From Plasmodium coatneyi (lineage: Eukaryota > Apicomplexa > Aconoidasida > Haemosporida > Plasmodiidae), in NCBI RefSeq assembly GCF_001680005.1, contig NC_033567.1, forward strand, positions 186,001 to 250,000: a stretch of 64,000 nt of DNA, read 5' to 3'. The notes beneath the pieces were generated by a model that saw only the letters and a program-made list of their open reading frames with translations, did not search any database and was not told the origin of the DNA. Numbering within the stretch: position 1 is the first letter of the stretch; every line of letters starts with the position of its first letter. A program made the translations under genes and the position numbers. This document shows, in pieces, positions 1-11,364 of the stretch.

Positions 1-275
1 ACATTCCACTTAAACGAATTTTTGCTCTATTGGCAAAAGGACTACATCCTACAAGCCAATAAAAGGAAATATACTTGTATTCACTTGCTACAAATACAAA
101 CAATTAATTCTAATTTTGATATTTAAATTAAGACACACAGTGCAAATAATTATCATAGTGCTTGCAAATCATTCATGCATAAAGCTTCATATATTTTCTC
201 ATTTACTACATCAAGCAAAATATCTGCATTGCATCAGCACTACAATCAGAATTGCCTTTATTTATAAAATTATTA

Positions 276-3200
276 TCATGAATAATCCATGGGGGTTAAC
301 GTTTGCACTTGTTCAATATCTAAAAAAGAAATAAAAAGAATAAAGCAGAATGATGTGATATTTCTTTTTATGTAGAATTTTTTTTTTTTGAAATTTGAAT
401 TACCGTCAGGCATCAGGGGGATTCTATGAATATTATCAGAGAATTCTTCGTAATCATTAAATGAAGCTTCTTCTTCAGGACTGTACGAACAAGGAAGTGC
501 ACATTTATTATATATATGTACATACACGTATATATGTATATATACATGCGTGTAATGATTGCACATTTTTACTCTCCTCAAAACTTCACACATGGAATAC
601 ATAGAATTAATTGTGCACTAAAAGCATTTCTTATTTTATTTTCTCTTATAGTTGTTATTCTATCTTTTATTCTAATTTTTATTTTATATTATATTTACTC
701 ATAATTGTTCATATTTTGTGCGGCCATTAACAGCAGTAGTATCAGAAACGCTCCCCCGGCGGCAAAATAAGCCTTGTCTGAAAAAAGAATATTGGTTAAA
801 AAAGTTTTTATAGCATTCTTAAAATGAATTTCTTTTTAATTTACATAACATCTTTCTCTATTCATCATCTTTTCCTGCATACTTGTAAAGCTCCCTTTTG
901 TAAAGCATTTGTATGATGGATCTTCAAATTCCTTTTTCATGCAATTATGGTAATCATTAGAATCAAACTTAAAATACTTCAAGCAAAAATCCGATATTGA
1001 ACAACATAAATTTTTACTATCCTCTTTAGAACAAGTGTTCGATGACATTTTGTCTTCTATAGAGTTACAGTAATTTAAAGAAACACTATTATTGCACTTG
1101 TGTGCTTTAGACATACGGATAATTTCTTCCCTTGCTGCATTAACATCTCTGTTTTTGTATTGATTTATATCTAATTTATCATGGATCCAATTATTATGGC
1201 TATATAATTGGTACCTATTTGGATTTTTCATAAAATTATCCTGATTCATATGCACTCCCCTTTCTGCTTCATCTTCCCTGATGCTACCCCTGTGGTGATC
1301 ATCTACATGTGCAGTTTGATTAGAATTGTGCCCACCATTCTGCATATTACTATTGTTAAAATCATGCTCCTTCAAATCTTTTTCTCTATCTCCATTCGTA
1401 TTTTCTAAACTGTGAGTTGTATCATTAGTAGTTTCATGTACACTTCCGTTTGATTCCAAACTTTCAGTTTTACTCAACGGAGTAGGACCTTCACTATGGT
1501 TACTGTCAGGTCCATCAACACCACCAACATGAGGAGAAACACCAACAAATTGTTCAGGTTGAGTTTCAGTAATGGTAAGAGTTCCCTGTTCGGTAGTGTA
1601 ACCACTTTCTCCGTCCAGGTTAGCCTTGCTTTTTTCACTTTCCTCTTTTTTAACATCAGATTCTCCTTCTCCTCCAGCAAGGACTGATGGATCATTCGGC
1701 AGACTCGGTATAGAACCTTCCGCAGGGTCACCATGAGCACCACCATTTTCAGTCGTAGCAGGACCTTCAAAAGGTTTAACATCAGCAGAACCGCCATCAC
1801 CAAGAGTAACACCAACATCTTGTCCAGGCGTGAGAGTACCAGCTCCTGATGCTTCTGCATCCTTCTCTGTATGAGTTTGTCCCAAACTTTCTCCTTCATC
1901 AGTATGTGGATTAAGTGACTCCTGTAAGCTATGATATATGTCCTGTGCATCTTTCCCTTCTTCAATTTTTTCCGGATCAACTTCTTCACCATCTTCCCTA
2001 TGTTCAGTATCAGTGCCATTATGAACTTTATCATCCTTTTCAGCGAGAGCAGAGGGACCAGAGCCAGAAACACCAGCTTCACCGCTAGCAACAGGAGTAA
2101 CACCAACATCCTTTGTAGTTGTTTGGGTAACACCATCAGCACTACCTCCACCCAGACCTTGACCATCTGAGCCAGGAGCAGAACTAGAAGTGGAAGGTGC
2201 AGGTTCCTGAGTGTCTGCTTCTGTGCTTGGAGTTTGGGAATCTGAAGTGCTCCTGGTGGGAGCATCTACCTTCTTTGTCTGTATTTCACCTGAAGTAAAA
2301 GAAGTAGATTTCTCGGTAGATTGTTCTTCTAGGAGTTTCTTAAGAACAGAACAAGGAATCTGCCCATCTATAACGTGCTGACCCTTCAATATAACAGTGC
2401 CCCCGGCATGTCCAAACTTCGCCGTAGATTCCTGGCCAATTGTGCTATCATCAATGCAACCCATATCATGTTCTTCCTTATCTTTCTTACCTGTTTCCGA
2501 TGATGGTGATACTGGTTGTGGACGTGGTACAGCTTCTGGTACTGGGACTTGGGCTGGGATTCGTTGCTTCTCCTCTTCTATTTTCGCGTCAACCTTTTCT
2601 CCCAGTTCCTTTAATATTTTATCATCTCCCCCACTTGTATCTATTGCTTCCACTATTTTGTCTGCTTCTGTCCTGGTGACATATTCCCCTTTTTTAATTG
2701 TTTCTTTTATTTTCATTATATCTTGTACATTTAACCATCCTCCATTACTTTTACTACTTCCCTTATCTTCATGTTCTTTACAATCATTCTCACGCCTCGT
2801 ACTTTCCATAAGGTCCTTGTATCTATTAATCCCATTATTATTACCATCTTTCACCCTCCTGTCCTCAATCCATTCTTTTATTTTTACACCAACTAACTGT
2901 GTACCAATCTTTGTTTTCCCAAAGTCAATACTCTTACATATTCCACTATTATCTGGAATTTTTTTCTGTTTTAGGTGTGGCCCCATTGCCTTTGATATAT
3001 ATTCCACGATTTCTTCAAACCAGCAGTGTTCTCCATATAAGTCTATTAAAGTTACATTGCCAACTAAACATGTTAAATAGGCCCCTACCCCTTTTATTCT
3101 ATCCGTATTTGTTTCCCTAAGTGTTATATTCTGTGTTAACCCATTTATGTAGAGGAATATTTTTAACATAGCTTTACAGTATTCCTTCTTTCTTCCTAAA

Positions 3201-4329
3201 AGGCCTCCCCTACTTGTACCTTTTACATCAGCACAAATCATTTTCACCGGATCCCCTGTAAACCTAAATGTATCAACCATATCGATAAATATTTTCTGTA
3301 TATATTCCCATATTCCTTCCTACAAGGTGATAAAGAAGAGAATGATAGACACATGGAAACACACACGAATTTTGAATTTATTTTTCCTCATAAATTGTTC
3401 TACAAGTATGTAGTTCTATATACATTCATCATAGCCTCCTCTTCCCCTTACAATTTATTCACACTGTACTTTACCTTATTGCACGATCCTTGGTCATCCG
3501 CCCATTGCCTTATTAAGGTCGCTAAAAGGTTATCTCCGTTTACGGTATTACTTTCCTTCTGAAGTTTTTCCTCAAATCCAGGACACTTGCTTTCCACCTT
3601 TGCCTTTTTCTTGATTTCTTCGGTTCTCATTTTTATTTCCAGCATCTGTTCTTTTGACATACTGTTACCAGTATCAGCCAACATCACCAATCCTTCTCTA
3701 TTATTTTTGCCCAATAATTTAATAAAACTCTTCCCACCTGCTACTTTCTCAGATCCTTTCCCGTCCTGTATACCATTTTTCCCTATGTCATTGTTGTCCA
3801 TGAAGTTTTGTGCATCGTAAGTGGATTCCTTCAAAATGCGGTTAGTTCTTTTTCCATTTATTTGTGCATCCTTTATTTTTAGTTCCGTTACGCCATATTC
3901 ATATTTTACATTTTGCTGCACTCTTCCTATTCTGCTTTCATCAGTTCCTTCTAACCATGGTTGTATGTGATCTTCCTCCATACAGTAATGTCCTGTAGCT
4001 AAAATACGGCCATTTTCACCTTGCACGTACTCATTTTCGTATTTCAGTGGAAGGGTTCCATTCATTCGTTCTAATAATACATTATTCACCTAAAAGAAAA
4101 ATAAAGAGAACAAATTACACGCATCACACGATTTTTAGCTTTTTTGAATTTGCCCCCACTTTTAGTAGAATTAAATGGTCCTCTTTTTTTTGTTGTTTTT
4201 TCAGGGCAATTAAATGTACAAGATAATGTATTAGTCTGATGGAAAAATTGCCCCTTTTTTTAGTACCTCGTGTGATAATAATAAAACTGGGAGGAAAAAT
4301 AAGAAACGCTTTTTTTTTTTCCCTTCCAT
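276..4329 (-). CDS. SICA-like variant surface antigen, five exons
   Basis: Exons 4329-4267, 4089-3475, 3319-883, 777-699 and 480-276 join in frame across GT/AG introns to about 1,132 residues. Exon 1 (21 codons) is a basic then hydrophobic signal (FLFFLPVLLLS). Exon 2 carries a PEXEL-type RILKE near residue 105. The exon 2/3 junction builds a SICA-type block: RQWADDQGSCNK, then EGIWEYIQKIFIDM, then CKAMLKIFLYINGL and YLTCLVGNVTLIDLYGEHC. A long Ser/Thr/Gly/Glu low-complexity stalk follows. A Cys-rich module (KNLCCSISDFCLKYF) precedes a single membrane span (AAGGAFLILLLLMAA). The tail has EEFSDNIHRIPLMPD, which resembles PIR tails from memory. Known: SICA antigens are displayed on the infected red cell. 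Exon 1 lies in a homopolymer-rich stretch and the exon 3 donor (GTATGC) is my choice, so both ends are less certain than exons 2-3. A related STP1-type antigen is the alternative. Confidence 0.65.
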
Positions 4330-4597
4330 ATTATTTAAAAATAAGTGTGTACGTGATTATATAATACAAAGCACAGAAAGGGGTATACGAACTTTATGTA
4401 GCTGTGGGTTCTACACATCTAACGAAACATATGTGCGGAAAAGAAAAAATTTAAACAAATATATATACGGAAATCGCGTATACCTAAATTATAATAACCT
4501 ACATGCAGGGGATAAACATAAAAAATGTTGTGGCAACGTGGTTGGCAATTTTTTATTGCTATTTTTAAAAACCTTTTTTTTTTTTTTTTTTTTTTCA

Positions 4598-4790
4598 TAG
4601 AACAAGTACTTCATGTGTAAACTTTTATACAACACCTGTTGTTCTTTTCTTTTTTTTTTTATTAGAACAAGGTACTCTATGCATGCACCCTTATACAACA
4701 CCTGTAGTACTCTTTTTTTTTTTTTTTTCTTAGAACAAGTACTTCATGTGTACACTTTTATACAACACCAATAGTACTCCTTTTTTTTTT
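4598..4790. repeat. Three-copy T-rich tandem repeat (65-68 bp)
   Basis: Copies begin at about 4598, 4663 and 4731, each opening with TAGAACAAGTACT or a close variant, continuing with a conserved TTTATACAACACC core and ending in a pure T run. Differences between copies are mostly in T-run length plus a few substitutions. This is upstream of the SICA-like gene on its 5' side. Confidence 0.8.
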
Positions 4791-4840
4791 CCCCCTCATT
4801 ACAACGGTAACCCAGCGTATATCCCAAAACAAATAGTAGA

Positions 4841-5015
4841 TATGGTGTGCAAAAAAGAAGAAAAAAAATAAAATGGTGAATTCCATGATCAAACACGTAA
4901 TGTACGTGGTTAGAAGATTTTTGTTCTAGGTATGGTGTGCAGAGGAGAAAGAAAAGAAAGGAGTTTGATTCCATGAGCACACAAATGGTGCACATGGTTA
5001 AGAAAATTTGTAAGC
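4841..5015. repeat. Two-copy degenerate repeat (90 bp period)
   Basis: TATGGTGTGCA occurs at 4841 and again at 4931. Each is followed by an A/G-rich stretch, ATTCCATGA, a diverged ACGTGGTTA/ACATGGTTA segment and AGAAGATTT or AGAAAATTT. Similarity is clear but imperfect. Confidence 0.6.
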
Positions 5016-6074
5016 CGGTTGGATGCGCAAATAAAAGAAAAAAAAATTGGTTCCAAAAGTTTAAGCCCTCTTTTATATTTATGATTATAAATTTTATGCA
5101 AATTAGAAACATGCTTGACCTTTACATATGAATCAACCGCAGATATTTGATGAAATTAAAATCTTATTTACATATTTCTCTATTTATAAATGTTAGCAAC
5201 TAATAATATACATAAAATTACTAGGTAATTCCACCCTTTTGTGAGTTTCGCGTTTTTTTTTTTCCGCTTTTTACAAGCAGTTGATAATAGAGTCGCTGTG
5301 GGAACAAGGAACAGTAATATATTTTTCTTAACCTTAGATCTGAAAAGGGAGCTAACTATTTTTTTTTTTTTTTTCCATCTCTTATTAGTGTATATTTATT
5401 AAATACAAAAAACAATAGTAATTGTATATAGGCAGTTGTACAAGAATAAAGCATTATAATATAAACCCCAACACAGGGAGGGGTAACGAAAAATTGCACC
5501 ATCATCATCTGCGAATTGTTTAACTTTTTGCCAGAATTCCCTGCTGGTGCCAAAAACATGAGTTCATATGTAATTGGTTATTCCTTTAGGTGAATTCTGA
5601 AGGATGGAAGGTGTGTAAGCTGTTACTGTTGTTGTTGCAACATGGTACACACACCTTTCGTGCTAACAAGGAATGGTCAAATTTTTTTGGGTGTCATCGA
5701 GCATGTTCCTTTGCAACCTCTCTATGTTTTACATTTACTATTAATTCTATGTATAAAATATTAACGTGAATATGGTAAAACTTCCGCTTTAGCAAGAGTA
5801 ATATTAAGGGAGTTATCAAGTTCGTGTATTTTGTCGTTACAATTAGCGCGTTTTTATAACATCCTTTCCGAGTGCCCATGTGTATAAAATAAACTTCAAA
5901 TAAGGAGTTTATTACATGTTCATAATCCTCGAATATTTTTATGCATCCTACAAGTTTCTTTCTTTTCCTTTATGCAACCATTGGAACTTTTTGACGAATT
6001 TTACGATTTTTTTCATATGTGTTACTTTTTACGCAAACTTTTTGTCGCGTTATTTAATTTGATGGCCTCCTTTT

Positions 6075-6106
<32 letters not shown>

Positions 6107-7051
6107 TAGTTTAATTATTTTTATTTTAATTTTTTCATTACAAATCCTTTCAGATTAAATGATATTGAATGGCATCCGTCCGTCTTACTGCTTCAATTAA
6201 TTCCATGTTTTACCCCCCTTCCTTTCCCCTTATCCTTAGGACTATTCTACCACTGATAATTCTATTGCATGAAAAATATCGCATGTACGTACATATGTAG
6301 GCATAAATGTAAAATGCTGTGAACTGTGGAATTTACCTCATTTTTTTTTTGATTCAGTTAAATAAATTGAGCTTCGACGACGTGCAATTTTTCGTAATAG
6401 AGAACTTAAAGTAAAATAAGCAGTTTTAATTTTTTATTCTAAAAGTAACAAAACTTCGCCCCTTGACTTCTTTCCTCTGTTAATTCTCATATTTTCATAT
6501 TGAAAGAGAAAAAAAAAAAAACAAAGGGGGCGAGGTGGTGGTTATTTTAACACTTGTTGTTATTAAAATATTATACAAGCCGATATAAATCTTCAAAATT
6601 TTAGTACCCCGTATAAGTTGAAAAAAAAGTTACATGAATATACATGATTGGAAAAAAGGAAGTACTACATAATGGTAAAGTGTTCCACTATAATAATAGT
6701 TCCACGCGAATCGTGTTAAAAATAGATAAAACCTTCAATATGAAATTTATGTGCTTACACTTCCTTTTTTTTCTTTCCGCAAGCCAGTTCGAACAACATA
6801 TTATGTTCATTCTTTAAAAAAAAAAAAAAAAAAAAAAAAGACCTTAATACATTATGAATAAAGTTGCACATTAGCAAAAGGAAGAAAAGGAAGAAAGTAA
6901 AAAGGAAAAAACGAAAAACGAAAAATATGAAAGCCTTAATATTTTAAAAAAAGGAATTCACCAATTTTGTAATTGTCACATGTTATGCGAAATATGTGAT
7001 ATAATCATCTATTGCAAAGTTGTAAAAGTAGCCTAAGCTTCTGCTACTTGT

Positions 7052-7665
7052 GTGACTAATCAGAGGCATGTTTCCTTTTACCACACACACAATTATCTCC
7101 ACAGAAAAAAGGAACACACAAATATTAATATACCCACATTTTTATTTCATAAATTATTGAAGGACAAATACCCCTTTTTTGGTAAAATTGAATTTGAAGG
7201 ATCCCTAAAGAGGGGAAATGTATCATTAAACACATTTAGCAACAAAAATTATGGAACACCTTCCAACGGTGAAAGAAAACACATGTTATGTACTAAATGA
7301 ATAGTCGTTCAATCATCGTTTTCCCTGATTTTCGGGGAGACACGAATTTCTTCCTAACGGCAAAAGGGCATTTTGTTCTCTTCATAAATACACGTGTATG
7401 TTTGAATAAAATTGAACTTCATCTGAACTATTCTAATTCTAAAAGAACTGTTCACCGCATCCACTTATTACGTCAGTTAACATGCACTAATTCCTATGTA
7501 CCAGGCATTATCTGCCTTCCTTACTTTAAGAGTTGTATGAATTGCGGTAGGCCTCATATTATTGTCTTTTCTATTCGTCAGCCACTTTTACGCATTCATC
7601 TTTTCTTAATTAACAGAGACCAAAAAAAATATATATGTACAACTAGAATGGAAACTCCAATTTAA
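7052..7665 (+). other. Two overlapping unassigned ORFs, possible decayed gene
   Basis: An 82-codon and a 122-codon open frame overlap at an ATGA-type junction near 7297-7300. The first has an acceptor-like ATCTCCACAG just upstream of its more protein-like part (LLKDKYPFFGKIEFEG). I recognise no family, see no signal peptide and found no upstream first exon. They may be chance frames or the remains of a gene. Confidence 0.15.
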
Positions 7666-7960
7666 AATTTTAACACGCAGCGTTGCCATACAATGTAATA
7701 GAAATAGGGGACGCGGTCGGGAATCCATACAACAAAATACAATAAAAGAAACTCCAAATTGTGTTATTTGAAAAATTAATATATACCAAAAAAAAAATTA
7801 AAAATGCAGAAGGACAAATCAACCCCAAATTACATTTCCCCATTCCGTTCCACGAACATATGTGTATGTATTATTTATTTCCTTTAATTGCAATTTTGTC
7901 CTGCATAATAATAACAATTTTTATGTTATTTTTAGGGTGAAAAACGCAAAAACTGTTACT

Positions 7961-9511
7961 GGGTTCAGGGTTTAGGGTTTAGGGTTTAGGGTTCAGTGTT
8001 TAGGGTTTAGGGTTTAGGGTTCAGTGTTTAGGGTTTAGGGTTTAGGGTTCAGTGTTTAGGGTTTAGGTTTCAGTGTTTAGGTTTAGGGTTTAGTTTTAGG
8101 GTTTAGGGTTTAGGGTTTAGGTTTAGGGTTTAGGCTTTAGGGTTCAGATTTTAGGGTTTAGGGTTCAGGTTTTAGGGTTTAGGGTTCAGGTTTTAGGGTT
8201 TAGGGTTTAGGTTTACCGTTTAGTGTTTAGAGTTTAGGGTTTAGAGTTCAGGGTTTAGGGTTTAGAGTTCAGGGTTTAGGGTTTTAGGGTTTAGGGTTCA
8301 GGTTTTAGGGTTTAGGGTTCAGGTTTTAGGGTTTAGGGTTCAGGTTTTAGGGTTCAGGTTTTAGGGTTTAAGGTTCAGGTTTTAGGGTTTAAGGTTCAGG
8401 TTTTAGGGTTTAGGTTTTAGGTTTACCGTTTAGTGTTTAGAGTTTAGGGTTTAGGGTTCTGGGTTTAGGGTTTTAGGTTTTAGGGTTCAGGGTTTAGGGT
8501 TTTAGGTTTTAGGGTTCAGGGTTTAGGGTTTTAGGTTTTAGGGTTCAGGGTTTATGCTTTACGGTTTTAGGGTTCAGGGTTTATGCTTTACGGTTTGAGG
8601 GTTCAGGGTTTATGCTTTACGGTTTGAGGGTTCAGGGTTTATGCTTTACGGTTTGAGGGTTCAGGGTTTATGCTTTACGGTTTGAGGGTTCAGGGTTTAT
8701 GCTTTACGGTTTGAGGGTTCAGGGTTTATGCTTTACGGTTTGAGGGTTCAGGGTTTATGCTTTACGGTTTGAGGTTTCAGGGTTTATGCTTTAAGGTTTG
8801 AGGTTTCAGGGTTTATGCTTTAAGGTTTGAGGTTTCAGGGTTTATGCTTTAAGGTTTGAGGTTTCAGGGTTTATGCTTTAAGGTTTGAGGCTTTATGCTT
8901 CACGGTTTGAGGGTTTATGCCTTACGGTGTGAGGGTTTATGCCTTACGGTGTGAGGGTTTAAGCTTAGCGTTTTGAGGGTTTATGCTTAGCGTTTTGAGG
9001 GTTTATGCTTAGCGTTTTGAGGGTTTATGCTTAGCGTTTTGAGGGTTTATACTTTACGGTTTGAGGGTTTATGCTTTGCGTTGTGAGGGTTTTAGCTTTA
9101 GGGTTTGAGGATTTTAGCTCTAGGGTTTGAGGATTTTAGCTTTACGGTTTGAGGATTTTAGCTTTACGGTTTGAGGATTTTAGCTTTACGGTTTGAGGAT
9201 TTTAGCTTTACGGTTTGAGGATTTTAGCTTTACGGTTTGAGGATTTTAGCTTTACGGTTTGAGGATTTTAGCTTTACGGTTTGAGGGTTTATGCTTTACG
9301 GTTTGAGGGTTTAAGCTTTAGATTTTGTGGTTTAGAGTTTAGGTTTTAGATTTTAATGTTCATATTTTAGGGTTTAGAGTTTAAGTTTTAGGGTTTAGTG
9401 TTTAAGTTTTAAGGTTTAGAGTTTAATTTTTTGGGTGTAGGGTTTAAGTTTTAGGTTTTATTGTTCAGGTTTTGGGGAATATGCTTTAGCCTTTAGGATT
9501 CGGGGTTTAGG
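7961..9511 (+). repeat. Interstitial telomere-like repeat array
   Basis: The array begins abruptly with canonical Plasmodium-type units GGGTTCAGGGTTTAGGG and runs for about 1.55 kb. It then passes through distinct higher-order zones. Units with GGGTTCAGGTTTTA lie at about 8150-8410. A 29 bp unit centred on TTTATGCTTTACGGTTTGAG lies at about 8535-8890. A 22 bp unit with GAGGGTTTATGCTTAGCG lies at about 8940-9050. A 22 bp unit GAGGATTTTAGCTTTACGG lies at about 9100-9290. The rest is degenerate. The G-rich strand is the plus strand throughout. Internal telomere-like blocks are known in P. knowlesi chromosomes. Confidence 0.93.
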
Positions 9512-10201
9512 TGAAGGATGATGGAAGGATTGAAATAAGGAAAATGATTCTAGGTTTAGTGTTCAAGGTGATGATTTGAGGTTTGCGGAATTCAGGGTTC
9601 GCGGATTCCGGGTTTAACATTTGGATGTTAGGGAAAATACAAAATATAATAAGGTAGTAGGAACGTCGGAGTAGGTATGCATTTGTTGTTGATTTTTTTT
9701 TTTTTTTTGAGTGCATATGGAAAATTCACAGCGTATGTTGTTTTATTTCCCCTATATTCTAGGATATATCTATAGATTCCTTTATCACCGTGCTATGTAT
9801 GAATGATTTTAATTTTATATTATGGCTGTTTTTTTAATATATAATTGAAAAAAAAATTTCTATTCAATTTTTTCTTTTTCCCTTAAAAAAGCTTCCGGTA
9901 TGTATAAAAATTACTTTAATTACTCCTGTGCTAGTTGTTCCTTGCGTAATATAAAAATTTTTTAAAAATTACTTTTTATTTTTATTCAACTTAATTTTAT
10001 TATTTTTTTTTTTGTTCGTAAGCAAATCCCATTTTAGGAATATATTTTTAACAATATAGAACAAATTATTTTCATATAATACAGGAATTTAAGCGCATAA
10101 TAATAATAATCCTGTTGCTTACTGTCAGAGAAGAAAAAAAAAGGATGGTCATATAAAATAAGAATTTTTAGAAGTGTTCCATATATATATTGAGGAATAA
10201 C
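9512..10201. other. Array flank and upstream region
   Basis: The first about 110 bases still contain isolated telomere-like fragments such as GAGGTTTGCGG and GGGTTCGCGG. The rest is AT-rich DNA leading into the first exported-protein gene. No separate gene is seen. Confidence 0.5.
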
Positions 10202-11364
10202 ATGAGCGTATGCAACATGATGGGAAACAACAGAGGCATCTATTTACTTAAATACCTTACGTTTGCCATTTTAGCAACCCCATGGAAATATTCTAAAGAA
10301 GTATGCATTTAACAATTAAATTTAATATTTTGCAAATTAATACTATGTACAATTTGAACAGTTCCTTCTTCACATGTTTTTATACCCTGATGAAACTGTT
10401 ATTCATGTGTAAATAAAAATGCTATCGTTAATAACGTTTAAATATTTTCCCTAATTTTTAGATAACTACTGACTTGGGTGAATCACAAGATAGGATAGTC
10501 AACCCTAGAACAGTATTAAATTGCAGAAATGGCAGATTGCTAAGGGGAGACATAGACATAGATTTGGAAGTAAAATACGACCTCTTCAAGGATAAAGTTA
10601 CGAACATAGTGGATGAGGATGACTACGCATTCCAAAATAGAGTAAAATCAGTGATGCAAGATGATAAATTTAGAGAATGCTTTAATAAAATCAGATGCAA
10701 TGGGAGTTCTCATAGATCTGACAACTTTAATGATTCTTATGAAAATGTTCTGAGTTATGACCAGTTCTATGATTCCTGCCAGAAGAGTCATCATAATTTA
10801 GACCAGTTGTATGATTCCTGTGAAAGTATTGATAGTTCTGACGAATCATCTAATAAAAACAATTATTATGATGATGAAGATGAAGAACTTGATAGCTCTT
10901 ATAATAGTGTTGTCCACAGCGGAGTTCCACAATACAACGCAATGAAATACGAGATGCCTATAATGGGTACGCGTAGACCCAGGGGAAAATCAATATTTTC
11001 AAGAATATTTAAATTTCTGAAAAAACAAGATGAACAATATGAAAAGTATATATATGAAATATTGAATTATCATATACCTCAAAAAGTTAGAAATCGTTTC
11101 AGTGAATATATATCACCAGAATCAATAAAACTTGTTAAGGTGTTGGCAATTTTTTCCCCAGCTATAGCATTTGCTCCATTTATGGTTCTATTTGCCATAT
11201 TCTATCTGTTAGTACCATACTCTGTAATATCCCCATTTATTAATATATTTATTGCTTCCTTCATAACTGTGTTCTTTTACATTCTTCGCAAATATAAGAA
11301 ATGCAAACGTTTGCATAATAGATATGGACCACGTATATCTGCAGGAAAACATTATCTATTATGA
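10202..11364 (+). CDS. Plasmodium exported protein, Pv-fam-d-like
   Basis: Exons 10202-10300 and 10462-11364 (333 residues) join in phase 0 (GAA before GTATGC; acceptor TTTTTAG). Exon 1 gives a hydrophobic signal (YLTFAILATPW). Exon 2 has RLLRG at about residue 58, where the family has its PEXEL RxLxE; the fifth position is Gly, so the motif is degenerate. The acidic repeat EDDYAFQNRVKSVMQDD matches the pattern in the downstream paralogues. A Ser/Asp/Tyr-rich middle includes two near copies of a DQ-x-YDSC motif. The C-terminus has two hydrophobic segments (about residues 255-310) and a basic tail. It is inferred to act in the host cell or at a parasite-derived membrane. Family assignment comes from the shared pattern, not a search. 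Confidence 0.75.

Larger units (their letters stand above)
4330..7960. other. Intergenic region without convincing gene
   Basis: AT-rich DNA with long A and T runs (for example A near 6816-6839 and T near 6070-6108). It contains the small tandem repeats listed separately and two weak overlapping ORFs at 7052-7665. No signal exon with a matching downstream exon was found on either strand. Confidence 0.6.

Noticed and set aside
1474..2265. 263-codon minus-strand frame within the SICA-like gene
   Set aside because: Leu/Lys-rich alternative frame of the stalk; the main frame joins properly to exons on both sides.
2397..3080. 227-codon plus-strand frame
   Set aside because: Antisense of SICA-like exon 3, with low-complexity Ser/Leu composition and no signal or motif.
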